A stretch of 64,000 nt of DNA from Gallionellaceae bacterium (GTDB lineage: Bacteria; Pseudomonadota; Gammaproteobacteria; Burkholderiales; Thiobacillaceae): assembly GCA_028714735.1 (NCBI GenBank), contig JAQTLU010000002.1, forward strand, positions 307,169-371,168. Reading direction: 5' to 3'. Position 1 is the stretch's first letter. Each line of letters begins with the position of its first letter. Of this stretch, positions 44,718 to 53,186 are shown in pieces. The position numbers and the translations under genes were made by a program. The notes below the pieces were generated by a model. The model ran no database searches, was not told the origin of the DNA, and was given only the letters and a program-made list of their open reading frames with translations.

Positions 44718-45842
44718 TCAAGGTCCGTTCGAGCCCGGTCCCCTGGGTCCGCCCTTCTCATGTCCGGGTGCGGCATCGACGCGCCGCGCGAGCGGCCATG
44801 GCAACAGGATACGATTCGCCCGGTCGGCATAGGCGAACAATTGGCCAAGTTCGTTCATCGTGGCCTGGAAGCGGGCCTGCATGGCCGGCGGGACGCTCCG
44901 GATGGCGAACATCAGACGGTCGGGCGGGCTGGCGCCGGGATCGCTGCGGAGTTCGTAGTGCAGGTGGGGGCCGGTGGCGAGCCCGGTCATGCCGACCTTT
45001 CCGATGACCTGGCCCTTGACGATGGCGTCTCCGACCGCGAGGCCCGGGGCATAGTCGCTCAGATGGCCGTAGCGGGTGGTGTAGCGGTCGAAATGGCGCA
45101 ATTCGATCAGCTTGCCATAGTTGCCGCGCACGCCGACGTAGGTGACCAGGCCCGCGGCCGTGGCGCGCACCCCGGTGCCGGTGGCTGCGCCGTAGTCGGT
45201 GCCGCGATGGGCGCGCCATTCCTTCAGGATGGGGTGGTAACGCAGGGCCGCCGGCAACGAGGTGATGCGGCTGAATTCCAGCGGCGAGCGGCGGAAGGCC
45301 GAGACCATGGCCGCGCCGGACAGGGCCTTGAGCCAGGGTTCCCGGTCCGGGTCGACCAGGCGCAGGGTCTTGTTGATGTCCACTCCCCGGGCGTCGTAGT
45401 AGGCCGCTGGGCCGGGCTCGTCCTGGAACAGGTAGGCCTCCGCCTGCCTGTCCGGGGTGACGAACCGGGCGGCCAGTATGCGGCCGGCCTCCGGCATGCC
45501 GCCGGGGTAATACATTTCGTAGACCAGGGTGCAGAGATAGCCCCGGCTCAGGTCGCGGTGAAAGTCGATCTCCTCGGCAAACAGCTCGCTGAGCTGGATG
45601 GCCAGTTCCTCGGGCAGCCCGACGGCGTCGCTGGCCGCGAACAGGGGCGACTGGTCGCCAGGCCCGGTTTCATTCGCCGTTGCGGCCGCGGTCAGGCCGA
45701 ATGCCACGGCCTGGATGACCGGCGTGGCCTGCTCTGCCGCCGGCCCGACCGCGCCGGCCTGGCCGGCCGAAGCGGCCAGGATCAGGCCGAACAGCCCGGC
45801 CCGCGTCAGTAAGGCTGCCAGTGGGCAATGGCGGGTTGGCAA
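44718..45842 (-). CDS. M23 family metallopeptidase (LytM domain)
   Basis: A 374-residue exported protein with signal peptide (LFGLILAASAGQAGA), an N-terminal region with OapA/LysM-like spacing (QLSELFAEEIDFHRDL, CTLVYEMYYPGG), and a C-terminal M23 domain whose zinc ligands are in HRGTDYGA and HLHYEL. These enzymes cut peptidoglycan cross-links or activate amidases such as AmiC encoded nearby. I use a TTG start at 45842 with AGGAA 9 bases upstream, since no ATG precedes the signal peptide. It lies 16 bases behind the deacetylase gene. Confidence 0.87.
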   Translation of the reverse strand: MPTRHCPLAALLTRAGLFGLILAASAGQAGAVGPAAEQATPVIQAVAFGLTAAATANETGPGDQSPLFAASDAVGLPEELAIQLSELFAEEIDFHRDLSRGYLCTLVYEMYYPGGMPEAGRILAARFVTPDRQAEAYLFQDEPGPAAYYDARGVDINKTLRLVDPDREPWLKALSGAAMVSAFRRSPLEFSRITSLPAALRYHPILKEWRAHRGTDYGAATGTGVRATAAGLVTYVGVRGNYGKLIELRHFDRYTTRYGHLSDYAPGLAVGDAIVKGQVIGKVGMTGLATGPHLHYELRSDPGASPPDRLMFAIRSVPPAMQARFQATMNELGQLFAYADRANRILLPWPLARRVDAAPGHEKGGPRGPGSNGP

Positions 45843-45858
45843 GCCGTTGCGTTCCTGT

Positions 45859-46791
45859 TCAAAGTCCGGCCAGCGTCTTGATGTGCACGGCTACGCTGCG
45901 CCCGAGCGAATTGAGGTCGTAGCCGCCTTCCAGTACCGAGATCACGCGGTTGTCGGCGTGCCGGGCGGCGATGTCCATGACCGTTTCGGTGATCCAGACG
46001 AAGTCGGCTTCGACCAGGCCGAACTGGCCCATGTCGTCCTCGCGATGGCTGTCGAAGCCGGCCGAGAAGAAGACCATTTCCGGCTTGAAGGCGTCCAGCG
46101 CCGGCAGGATGCGCGCCCCGAAGGCCGCGCGGTAGTCCTTGCCGGTGGTGTAGGCGGGCAGGGGGACATTGATGATATGGTCGTTGCCGGTGTCGGCGCC
46201 GCAAAAGGGGTAGAAGGGGTGCTGGAAGGTGGAGCAGAAAAGCACCCGGTCGTCGTCCCTGAAGATGTCCTCGGTGCCGTTGCCGTGGTGGACATCGAAG
46301 TCGACGATGGCGATCCGGTTGAGGCCATGTTCAGCCATGGCATGGGCGGCGGCGACGGCGACGTTGTTGAAGATGCAGAAGCCCATGGCCTGGTCGCGGG
46401 TGGCGTGATGACCGGGCGGTCGGATGGCGCAGAAGGCGTTCTGCACCTTGCCCAGCATGACCTTGTCGACCGCCCGGATGGCCGCGCCGGCGGCATGCAG
46501 GGCGGCGCCCAGGCTGTGCTCGTTCATCGCGGTGTCGGGGTCGATGGCCCAGCGGCCGCCGATCGCCTTGGGGGCATGTTCGAAGATGCGGTCGATGAAT
46601 TCCGGCTGGTGTACGCGGATCAGTTGTTCCCGCGTGGCGAGCGGCGGGTGATGGAAGTGGTACAGGAAATCGTACAGGTGCGCGGCGTGCAGGCGGTCGT
46701 CGATGGCGGCCAGGCGGGCCGGAGCCTCCGGATGCCAGTCTGCGATCAGGTGTCTGACGCAGATGGGGTGGGTGATAAATGCGGTGTGCAA
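45859..46791 (-). CDS. Histone-deacetylase family protein (AcuC-like)
   Basis: A 310-residue zinc deacetylase with the class II signature RPPGHHATRDQAMGFC, the metal-binding IVDFDVHHGNGTEDIF and FSAGFDSHREDDMG, SVLEGGYDL near the end. Members deacetylate acetyl-lysine on proteins or acetylpolyamines. It is divergent from a gene for an acyl-CoA synthetase-GNAT protein, a class that includes protein lysine acetyltransferases, across a 150-base promoter region, so acetylation and its removal may be jointly controlled here (inference). Confidence 0.92.
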   Translation of the reverse strand: MHTAFITHPICVRHLIADWHPEAPARLAAIDDRLHAAHLYDFLYHFHHPPLATREQLIRVHQPEFIDRIFEHAPKAIGGRWAIDPDTAMNEHSLGAALHAAGAAIRAVDKVMLGKVQNAFCAIRPPGHHATRDQAMGFCIFNNVAVAAAHAMAEHGLNRIAIVDFDVHHGNGTEDIFRDDDRVLFCSTFQHPFYPFCGADTGNDHIINVPLPAYTTGKDYRAAFGARILPALDAFKPEMVFFSAGFDSHREDDMGQFGLVEADFVWITETVMDIAARHADNRVISVLEGGYDLNSLGRSVAVHIKTLAGL

Positions 46792-46941
46792 GGCTGAGGC
46801 TCCGCCGTGAGGCCGTATCGATTGAAGTTTCCAATCTGCAATATAACGCCTTTCATGGCGGTGTCACGGCATAGGAACTACCATATAGCAACCTTGCGCA
46901 AGTCAAGCCTACGCAGCTAGTCCAGACAACATACAAATACC

Positions 46942-49620
46942 ATGAGCCAGCACTATCTATACCCCCTGTTCAATCCCCGTTCCGTGGCCGTATTCGGCGC
47001 CAGCACCCGTGAGGAATCGGTTGCTGGCGTCATCTTCCGCAACATGCTGGAGGCCGGCTTCAAGGGGCGGGTGTTTCCGATCAACCCGAAGTACGAAATC
47101 CTGCTCGAACAGAAATGCTACGCCAGCGTGGCCGACCTGCCGGAGACCCCGGAACTGGCCATCATCGCGACGCCGGCCCCGACCGTGGCGGGCATTCTGG
47201 ACGCCTGCGGCAAGCGCGGCGTGCGCCACGCCGTGGTGTTGTCGGCCGGTTTCCGGGAGATGGGGCCGAAGGGCGTCGCGATGGAGGAAAACCTGGTCGC
47301 GGTTGCGCGCAAGCACGGCATCCGCTTCATCGGCCCGAACTGTCTGGGTATCCAGCGGCCGGCCATCGGCCTCAATGCGACCTTCGCCCTGGGCAAGCCG
47401 GTAAAGGGCGACCTGGCCCTGGTGTCGCAGTCCGGCGCCATCTGCACGGCCATGCTGGACTGGGCGGCCTCCAACGGCATCGGCTTCTCGGCGGTGGTGT
47501 CGAGCGGCGCTTCGGCCGACCTCGATTTCGGCGAGATACTCGATTACCTGGCCAACGACCCGTCCACGCGCGGCATCCTGATGTATGTCGAGGGCATCCG
47601 CGATGCCCGCGGCTTCATGAGTGCGCTGCGCGCCGTGGCGCGCCTGAAGCCGGTGGTGCTGGTCAAGGTCGGCCGCCACGAGGCCGGCTCCAAGGCGGTG
47701 GCCTCGCATACTGGCGCCCTGGTCGGCGGCGACGATGTCTTCGACGCCCTGCTGCGGCGGGCTGGCGTGGTACGGGTGAACACCATCCTGCAACTGTTCT
47801 CCTCGGCCCTGGCGCTGTCGTCGCGGGTGCGTCCGGCCGGCAACCGCCTGGCCATCGTCACCAATGGCGGCGGACCGGGCGTGATGGCCACCGACCGCGC
47901 GGTCGACCTGGGCGTGCGGATCGCCGAACTCTCGCCGCAGACCCTCGACAAGCTCAACGCGGCCCTGCCGTTCAACTGGTCGCACGGCAACCCGATCGAC
48001 GTCATCGGGGATGCCGGCGCCGAGCGCTACAAGGCCGCCATCGACGCCTGCCTGGCCGACCGCGGCGTCGACGGCGTCCTGGTGATGCTGACGCCGCAGG
48101 CGATGACCAAGCCGACCGAGGTGGCCGAGGCGGTGGCCGCGGTGGCCAAGGCCTCCGACAAACCGGTGCTGACCTGCTGGATGGGCGAGGACCAGGTCGG
48201 CGCCGGCCGGGTGGTGTTCCGCAATGCCGGCATCCCCTATTTCAAGACCCCGGAACCGGCCGTGGAGGTGTTCTCCTACATCTCCGCCTTCTACGAGAAC
48301 CAGCGCCTGCTGATGCAGACTCCGGGTTCGCTGTCGCATCAGGCCGAGCCGGACGTCGAGGGTGCGCGGCTGATCATCGAGGGTGCCCTGGCCCAGGGCC
48401 GGCACCAGCTCAACGAGGTGGAATCCAAGGCGCTGCTGTGTGCCTTCCATATCCCGGTGGCGCAGACCCTGATCGCCCGCAACGCCACCGAGGCGATGCT
48501 TATGGCGCAGCAGATGGGCTTCCCGGTGGTCATGAAGATCAATTCGCCGGACATCAGCCACAAGTCCGACGTCGGCGGCGTCCGTCTCGGCCTGTCCAGC
48601 GGCCAGGCGGTGCGCGCGGCCTTCTCGGGCATGATGACCGAGGTGAAAAAGCACCAGCCGGAGGCGACCCTGGACGGCGTCGTGATCGAACCCATGCTGT
48701 CGCGCTCCAATGCCCGCGAGGTGCTGGTCGGCACCATTAGCGACCCGGTGCTGGGGCCGGTGATCGCCTTCGGTTCCGGCGGCGTCGATGTCGAGGCCTA
48801 CCAGGACCGAGCCGTGGCCCTGCCGCCGCTGAACAGTTTCCTGGCCCGCGACCTGATCAGCCGCACCCGGGTCGCCCGGCTGCTGGGCGAATACCGTGGC
48901 CGTGCCTCGGCCGACCTGGTGGCGCTGGAAAACGTCCTGCTGCGGGTTTCCGAGATGGTCTGCCAGTTGCCCTGGCTGTCCGAGCTGGACATCAATCCCC
49001 TGCTGGTGGACGAGCATGGCGCCATGGCGGCGGATGCCCGCATCACCATCGTCTCGCGCCCGCCGACCCGGGACAAGTATGGCCACATGGCCATCCACCC
49101 CTACCCGGTGCATCTGGTCACCCAGTGGCAGCTGCCCAACGGCATCGACGTGACCATCCGGCCGATCCGTCCGGAAGATGCCGAGATGACCCAGACCTTC
49201 GTGCGCGGCCTGTCGGAGGAGACCAAGTACTTCCGCTACATGGATGCCGTGCAGGAACTCTCCCACGCCATGCTGGTGCGCCTGACCCAGATCGACTACG
49301 ACCGCGAGATGGCCTTGCTGGCGGTGGCCGACGTGGATGGAATTCAAGTCGAGGTCGGCGTGGCCCGCTACGCCAGCAATCCGGACCAGGTCTCCTGCGA
49401 GTTCGCCGTCGTGGTCGATGACGACTGGCAGCACCAGGGCATCGCCCACAAGTTGATGGACGTGCTGATGGACGTGGCCCGTTCCAAGGGCTTGCGGAGC
49501 ATGGAGGGCGAGGTGCTCAAGCGCAACCAGAGCATGCTGAAGCTGGCGGCCAGCCTGGGCTTCCGCATCGAGCCGCATCCGGAGGACGACAGCATCAAGT
49601 GGGTCAGCCGGATGCTGTAA
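46942..49620 (+). CDS. Acyl-CoA synthetase (NDP-forming) fused to GNAT acetyltransferase
   Basis: An 892-residue protein of the PatZ/Pka-like group. In order: CoA-binding domain (RSVAVFGASTREESVAG, about 8-130), succinyl-CoA ligase-like domains (SQSGAICTAMLDWAA; SHTGALVGGDDVFDALLRRAG), an ATP-grasp domain (about 490-700, PVVMKINSPDISHKSDVGGV) and a C-terminal GNAT domain (about 735-892, DDWQHQGIAHKLM). E. coli PatZ acetylates and silences acetyl-CoA synthetase; a synthetase role cannot be excluded because the ligase-type histidine region is well kept. The start has no strong ribosome binding site. Confidence 0.9.
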   Translation: MSQHYLYPLFNPRSVAVFGASTREESVAGVIFRNMLEAGFKGRVFPINPKYEILLEQKCYASVADLPETPELAIIATPAPTVAGILDACGKRGVRHAVVLSAGFREMGPKGVAMEENLVAVARKHGIRFIGPNCLGIQRPAIGLNATFALGKPVKGDLALVSQSGAICTAMLDWAASNGIGFSAVVSSGASADLDFGEILDYLANDPSTRGILMYVEGIRDARGFMSALRAVARLKPVVLVKVGRHEAGSKAVASHTGALVGGDDVFDALLRRAGVVRVNTILQLFSSALALSSRVRPAGNRLAIVTNGGGPGVMATDRAVDLGVRIAELSPQTLDKLNAALPFNWSHGNPIDVIGDAGAERYKAAIDACLADRGVDGVLVMLTPQAMTKPTEVAEAVAAVAKASDKPVLTCWMGEDQVGAGRVVFRNAGIPYFKTPEPAVEVFSYISAFYENQRLLMQTPGSLSHQAEPDVEGARLIIEGALAQGRHQLNEVESKALLCAFHIPVAQTLIARNATEAMLMAQQMGFPVVMKINSPDISHKSDVGGVRLGLSSGQAVRAAFSGMMTEVKKHQPEATLDGVVIEPMLSRSNAREVLVGTISDPVLGPVIAFGSGGVDVEAYQDRAVALPPLNSFLARDLISRTRVARLLGEYRGRASADLVALENVLLRVSEMVCQLPWLSELDINPLLVDEHGAMAADARITIVSRPPTRDKYGHMAIHPYPVHLVTQWQLPNGIDVTIRPIRPEDAEMTQTFVRGLSEETKYFRYMDAVQELSHAMLVRLTQIDYDREMALLAVADVDGIQVEVGVARYASNPDQVSCEFAVVVDDDWQHQGIAHKLMDVLMDVARSKGLRSMEGEVLKRNQSMLKLAASLGFRIEPHPEDDSIKWVSRML

Positions 49621-49626
49621 AAGCGA

Positions 49627-49652
49627 AGGGGCGCAGCTTGCGCCACGCCCCT
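49627..49652. terminator. Hairpin between convergent genes
   Basis: GGCGCA (49630-49635) pairs with TGCGCC (49639-49644), with outer G and C runs, six bases behind the stop of the acetyltransferase gene and 25 before the cysG stop. It could serve both convergent transcripts, though T runs are lacking. Confidence 0.5.
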
Positions 49653-49675
49653 CCGGACACCGGGTTGGTAGGTGC

Positions 49676-51115
49676 TTACATATGCGCGGGCTGATCCAGC
49701 GGCGTATGCCAGTGGTCATCCTCGGCCGGCTCCGGGTGGAACCAGTTGAGCTTCTCATGCAGGCTAACCACGCTGCCGACGATGATCAGGGTCGGCGGCT
49801 TCAGTTCGGCTTGTGCCGCCAGGGCCGGCAGGGTGTCCAGGGTGCCGGTGACGGTCTTCTGGTTGATCGTGGTGCCCTGCTGGACGATGGCGGCCGGCGT
49901 GCTGCCCGGCATGCCATGCTTCTTCATCTCGTCGCATAGCGTCACCAGACCCTTCAGGCCCATGTAGATGACGATGGTCTGGCGCGGCCGGCAGAGCATG
50001 TCCCAATCGAGGTCCATGGTGCCGTCCTTGAGGTGGCCGGTGACCAGGATCAGGGCCTGGGCGTGGTCGCGATGGGTCAGCGGGATGCCTGCGTAGGCCG
50101 CCACGCCTGCCGCCGCCGTGACCGCCGGGACGACCTGGAACGGCACGCCATGCTCGCGCAGGGTCTCGATCTCCTCGCCGCCGCGACCGAAGATGAACGG
50201 GTCGCCGCCCTTCAGGCGCAGCACACGCTTGCCTTCCTTGGCCAGGCGCACCAGCACCATGTTGATCTCGTCCTGGGGCACGGCATGGTTGTCGCGTTCC
50301 TTGCCGACGTAGAAGCGGTCGGCGTCGCGCCGGCACATGTCGAGGATGGGCGGCGAGACCAGGCGGTCGTAGACCACCACGTCCGCCTGCTGCATCAGGC
50401 GCAAGGCGCGGAAGGTGAGCAGGTCGGGGTTGCCGGGACCGGCGCCGACCAGATAGACCTCGCCGACGCCGACGGCGGTACTGCTGTCTTCCAGCATCCT
50501 GGCCAGGGTGTGTTCCGCTTCCTGCTCGCGGCCGGCGAAGACCATCTCGGCGACCGGCGACATCAGGGCGTTTTCCCAGAATTTGCGCCGGCCCTCGGTG
50601 GTCGGGAAGTGCTTGCGCACCTGCGACTTGAAGCGTCCGGCCAGGGCGGCCAGACGGCCATAGGCCGCCGGGATCAGGGTCTCCAGACGGGCGCGCAGCA
50701 GGCGCGACAGCACCGGCGCCTCGCCGCCGCTGGACACCGCCACCACGACCGGCGAGCGGTCGATGATGCTGGGCATGATGAACGAGCACACCTCGGGCTT
50801 GTCGACCACGTTGACCGGCAGGTGACGCGCGCGGGCGGCCTCATAGACGGTCTTGTTGAGGGCATCGTCCGCGCTGGCGGCGAACACCACTTCGGCGCCG
50901 TCCAGATGTTCCGGCTTGAAGGCCTCGCGGCGGTGGATGATGCGGTCGGTGCTCTTCAGGCCGGCATAGACGTCAGCCAGGTCGCCGGGTTCGACCACGG
51001 TGACCCAGGCGCCGGCGTTGATCAACAGGGTGGCCTTGCGCGCGCCAACGTCGCCGCCGCCGACGACCAGGCCGTTCTTGCCGCGCAGGTCGAGAAAAAT
51101 CGGTAGGTAATCCAT
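49676..51115 (-). CDS. cysG: Siroheme synthase CysG (trifunctional)
   Basis: CysG turns uroporphyrinogen III into siroheme: methylation, dehydrogenation and iron insertion. The 479-residue protein has the N-terminal dehydrogenase/ferrochelatase part ([34 protein letters not shown]) and the C-terminal SUMT methyltransferase ([32 protein letters not shown]). Siroheme is the active-site cofactor of DsrAB, and with dsrN just upstream this gives cofactor supply in the dsr neighbourhood. The start codon is 15 bases behind a heptanucleotide repeat element and lacks a clear ribosome binding site. Confidence 0.96.
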   Translation of the reverse strand: MDYLPIFLDLRGKNGLVVGGGDVGARKATLLINAGAWVTVVEPGDLADVYAGLKSTDRIIHRREAFKPEHLDGAEVVFAASADDALNKTVYEAARARHLPVNVVDKPEVCSFIMPSIIDRSPVVVAVSSGGEAPVLSRLLRARLETLIPAAYGRLAALAGRFKSQVRKHFPTTEGRRKFWENALMSPVAEMVFAGREQEAEHTLARMLEDSSTAVGVGEVYLVGAGPGNPDLLTFRALRLMQQADVVVYDRLVSPPILDMCRRDADRFYVGKERDNHAVPQDEINMVLVRLAKEGKRVLRLKGGDPFIFGRGGEEIETLREHGVPFQVVPAVTAAAGVAAYAGIPLTHRDHAQALILVTGHLKDGTMDLDWDMLCRPRQTIVIYMGLKGLVTLCDEMKKHGMPGSTPAAIVQQGTTINQKTVTGTLDTLPALAAQAELKPPTLIIVGSVVSLHEKLNWFHPEPAEDDHWHTPLDQPAHM

Positions 51116-51129
51116 ATGAACTCAATAAC

Positions 51130-51198
51130 AAGGTGACAAAGTCGGGAGTGACACACACCTGTGGCAAAGCGCAGGTTGTCACCTGTCACCTTGTCACC
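51130..51198. repeat. Heptanucleotide inverted-repeat element 3 (dsrR-cysG)
   Basis: The left arm reads AAGGTGACA at 51130-51138 and GGAGTGACA at 51145-51153; the right arm has GGTTGTC, ACCTGTC, ACCTTGTC, ACC at 51174-51198. In reverse complement the right arm is GGTGACA repeated with a period of seven or eight. AAGGTGACA pairs exactly with TGTCACCTT. The element fills the gap between the dsrR stop (7 bases away) and the cysG start (15 bases). Confidence 0.8.
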
Positions 51199-51205
51199 GG
51201 GTCGC

Positions 51206-51586
51206 TCAGTTATGGCTGCCGCAGCCGCCGGAACCACAACCGCCGGTACCGCAACCGCCGCCGGCACTCTCGCCCCCCTCGCTGCTGCCGCAACTGCCGC
51301 CCTGGTTGGGCATCAGGAAGACAAAGTGCGATTCGCCGTTTTCGGCCGCGGCGAAGTCGATGGTAACGCCGTTGAGGTATTCCGCGCTGGTCGGATGCAC
51401 CAGAAGGGTGACGCCAAAGGATTCGACGATGCTGTCGTTGGTGCGTTCTTCATCGAAGCCCATGCCGAATTCCAGCATGCCGGCTTCATTGACTCGGGCC
51501 GCGATGCGCAGGCCCAGGTTCTCGGTGCCGGATTGCTGGGCGGCCTGGGCAATCTGCTCGGCGGCGGTTTTGGTTAGACTGATCAT
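51206..51586 (-). CDS. dsrR: DsrR, IscA-like protein with Gly/Cys-rich tail
   Basis: DsrR is an A-type scaffold homologue found in sulfur-oxidiser dsr loci; in Allochromatium it was implicated in post-transcriptional control of dsr genes. The 126-residue protein starts MISLTKTAAEQIAQAAQQSG and keeps the IscA fold pattern (GVTIDFAAAENGESHFVF), but the first IscA cysteine is absent (NEAGMLEFGMGF), as expected for DsrR. Unusual is a tail of about 30 residues (96-126) almost wholly Gly, Ser and Cys with four cysteines (C99, C112, C117, C122). AGGAAA precedes the ATG at 51586. Confidence 0.9.
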   Translation of the reverse strand: MISLTKTAAEQIAQAAQQSGTENLGLRIAARVNEAGMLEFGMGFDEERTNDSIVESFGVTLLVHPTSAEYLNGVTIDFAAAENGESHFVFLMPNQGGSCGSSEGGESAGGGCGTGGCGSGGCGSHN

Positions 51587-51630
51587 GCTGGTTTCCTTAA
51601 TGTTTCGTCGCCGGGGCGACACTAAAGTCC

Positions 51631-51720
51631 CCCTCCCCCGCTAGCGGGGGAGGGCCGGGGTGAGGACGACGGCCATGACGATAGCTGCAGTCCTGGTTGT
51701 CCATGGCGCTATCGTCATGG
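51631..51720. repeat. Two palindromes between dsrN and dsrR
   Basis: A perfect 24-base palindrome made of CCCTCCCCCGCT and its complement lies at 51631-51654, followed by GCCGGGGTGAGG. A second stem pairs CCATGACGATAGC (51673-51685) with GCTATCGTCATGG (51708-51720). The first resembles dispersed C-rich REP-like sequences of other proteobacteria. Neither has a T run. They fill most of the gap of about 140 bases and may limit read-through from dsrN into dsrR or stabilise mRNA. Confidence 0.75.
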
Positions 51721-51728
51721 TCGTCGCT

Positions 51729-53120
51729 TCAGGCGGCAATGCGCGCCGCCTGGTGTTGTTCGGCGTGGGCGCGGGCCTTGGCAATGAAGGGCGCGATCCA
51801 GCCGTGCGCCCCCGTCCCGCGGCGATGGCAATACGCGGCGAGCAGGTTCTTGTGGACGTAGCCGTCGTTGCGGCCGTCGATGCCCTGTCCACGCATCACC
51901 TTGTAGGCGTAGGTGAGGCCGGCAGGCAGGTTTTCCAAGTGGGAATGATGAAACTCGTGGGCGGGTATCTCGGTGGTCGAGGGTGAATCCAGGGGGGCGT
52001 CTTCGGTCGGTGCCAGGCTGGCGTAGCCGCGGCCGACCGGTCGGCTGCCCAGTACCGCATCGCCCGGGATCAGGCCGACCATCTCGCCCTGGCGGTCGTT
52101 CCAGGCGATCGAGCGGGACAAATACATCAGGCCGCCGCACTCTGCGAATGCCGGCAGGCCGGCTTCGACGGCGTCATGGATAGCCCGGAGCAGGGGGTGG
52201 TTGGCCGACAACTCGGGGATGAATGATTCCGGAAAACCGCCGCCGATGATGAGACCGTCGACCTTGGGCAGTGCCGTGTCGCGCAGGGTATCGACCGGCA
52301 TCAGTTCGATGCCGGAATCGCGCAGGGTATCGAGGTCTTCCTGATAATAGAAGCCAAAGGCACGATCGCGTGCGATGGCGATTTTCAGCGGCCTCAGTAC
52401 CGGCGCTGCAGCCACTGTGGCCGGTGCAGTGGCTGCCGGCGCCGTTGCGGCAACCCTGATCAGTGCATCCAGGTCGACCTGGGCGGCAATGCTGCGGGCA
52501 ATGCCCTCGATAAGCCGTTCTGCCGCGGCCGACTCGTTGCCGGGGACCAGGCCGAGGTGGCGTTCCTCGATGGCCAGCCCTGGGTCCTTGTGGATCGCGC
52601 CCAGCACCGGCAGGTCGGTATAGTGTTCGATGACCCGGCGCAGTTTTTCTTCGTGGCGTGGGCCACCCACCTTGTTCAGGATGATGCCGGCAATGTTCAC
52701 CGCCGGGTCGAAGGCCTGATAGCCGAGCAGCAACGGTGCCACACCGCGCGTCGTGCCGATGGTGTCGAGCACCAGCACGACGGGCAGGTTCAGCTGTTTG
52801 GCCAGGGCGGCGTTGCTGTCGGAACCCATCAGGTCCATGCCGTCATACAGGCCCTTGTTGCCCTCGACCAGGCTGATGTCGGCAGGCGCGGCATGGCGGG
52901 CATACAAGGCGTCGATCTCCGCGCGTTCCATCATGCGGAAATCCAGGTTGTAGGAGGGCCTTCCGGCCGCCAGGCCGTGCCAGATCGGGTCGATGTAGTC
53001 CGGGCCCTTCTTGAAGGCCTGGACGGCCAGACCGCGTTCCTTCAGGGCACGACATAAGCCCAGCGTGACGGTGGTCTTGCCGGAGGATTTGTGGGCGGCG
53101 GAAATGTACAGGCTGGCCAT
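51729..53120 (-). CDS. dsrN: DsrN, siroheme amidase (CbiA-like)
   Basis: DsrN amidates siroheme to the siro(heme)amide used by DsrAB. The 463-residue protein is a cobyrinate a,c-diamide synthase homologue: P-loop SAAHKSSGKTTVTLGLC, KKGPDYIDPIWH, EGNKGLYDGMD, and the glutaminase half with GGGFPESFIPEL and the cysteine in AFAECGGLMYLS. It begins 15 bases behind the terminator of dsrP and has no ribosome binding site; TACAAT at 53132-53127 is placed so that a transcript could begin at the ATG itself. Confidence 0.94.
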   Translation of the reverse strand: MASLYISAAHKSSGKTTVTLGLCRALKERGLAVQAFKKGPDYIDPIWHGLAAGRPSYNLDFRMMERAEIDALYARHAAPADISLVEGNKGLYDGMDLMGSDSNAALAKQLNLPVVLVLDTIGTTRGVAPLLLGYQAFDPAVNIAGIILNKVGGPRHEEKLRRVIEHYTDLPVLGAIHKDPGLAIEERHLGLVPGNESAAAERLIEGIARSIAAQVDLDALIRVAATAPAATAPATVAAAPVLRPLKIAIARDRAFGFYYQEDLDTLRDSGIELMPVDTLRDTALPKVDGLIIGGGFPESFIPELSANHPLLRAIHDAVEAGLPAFAECGGLMYLSRSIAWNDRQGEMVGLIPGDAVLGSRPVGRGYASLAPTEDAPLDSPSTTEIPAHEFHHSHLENLPAGLTYAYKVMRGQGIDGRNDGYVHKNLLAAYCHRRGTGAHGWIAPFIAKARAHAEQHQAARIAA

Positions 53121-53136
53121 GTCTCGATTGTAACAA

Positions 53137-53165
53137 AAAAAGCCGACTAATTAAGTCGGCTTTTT
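53137..53165 (-). terminator. Intrinsic terminator between dsrP and dsrN
   Basis: On the minus strand AAAAAGCCGACT, a five-base loop and AGTCGGCTTTTT are followed by more T. It lies 22 bases behind the dsrP stop, so the main dsr transcript should end here and dsrN-dsrR-cysG need their own start or read-through. Confidence 0.93.
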
Positions 53166-53186
53166 GGGGCGGACAGAGAACCGTTG

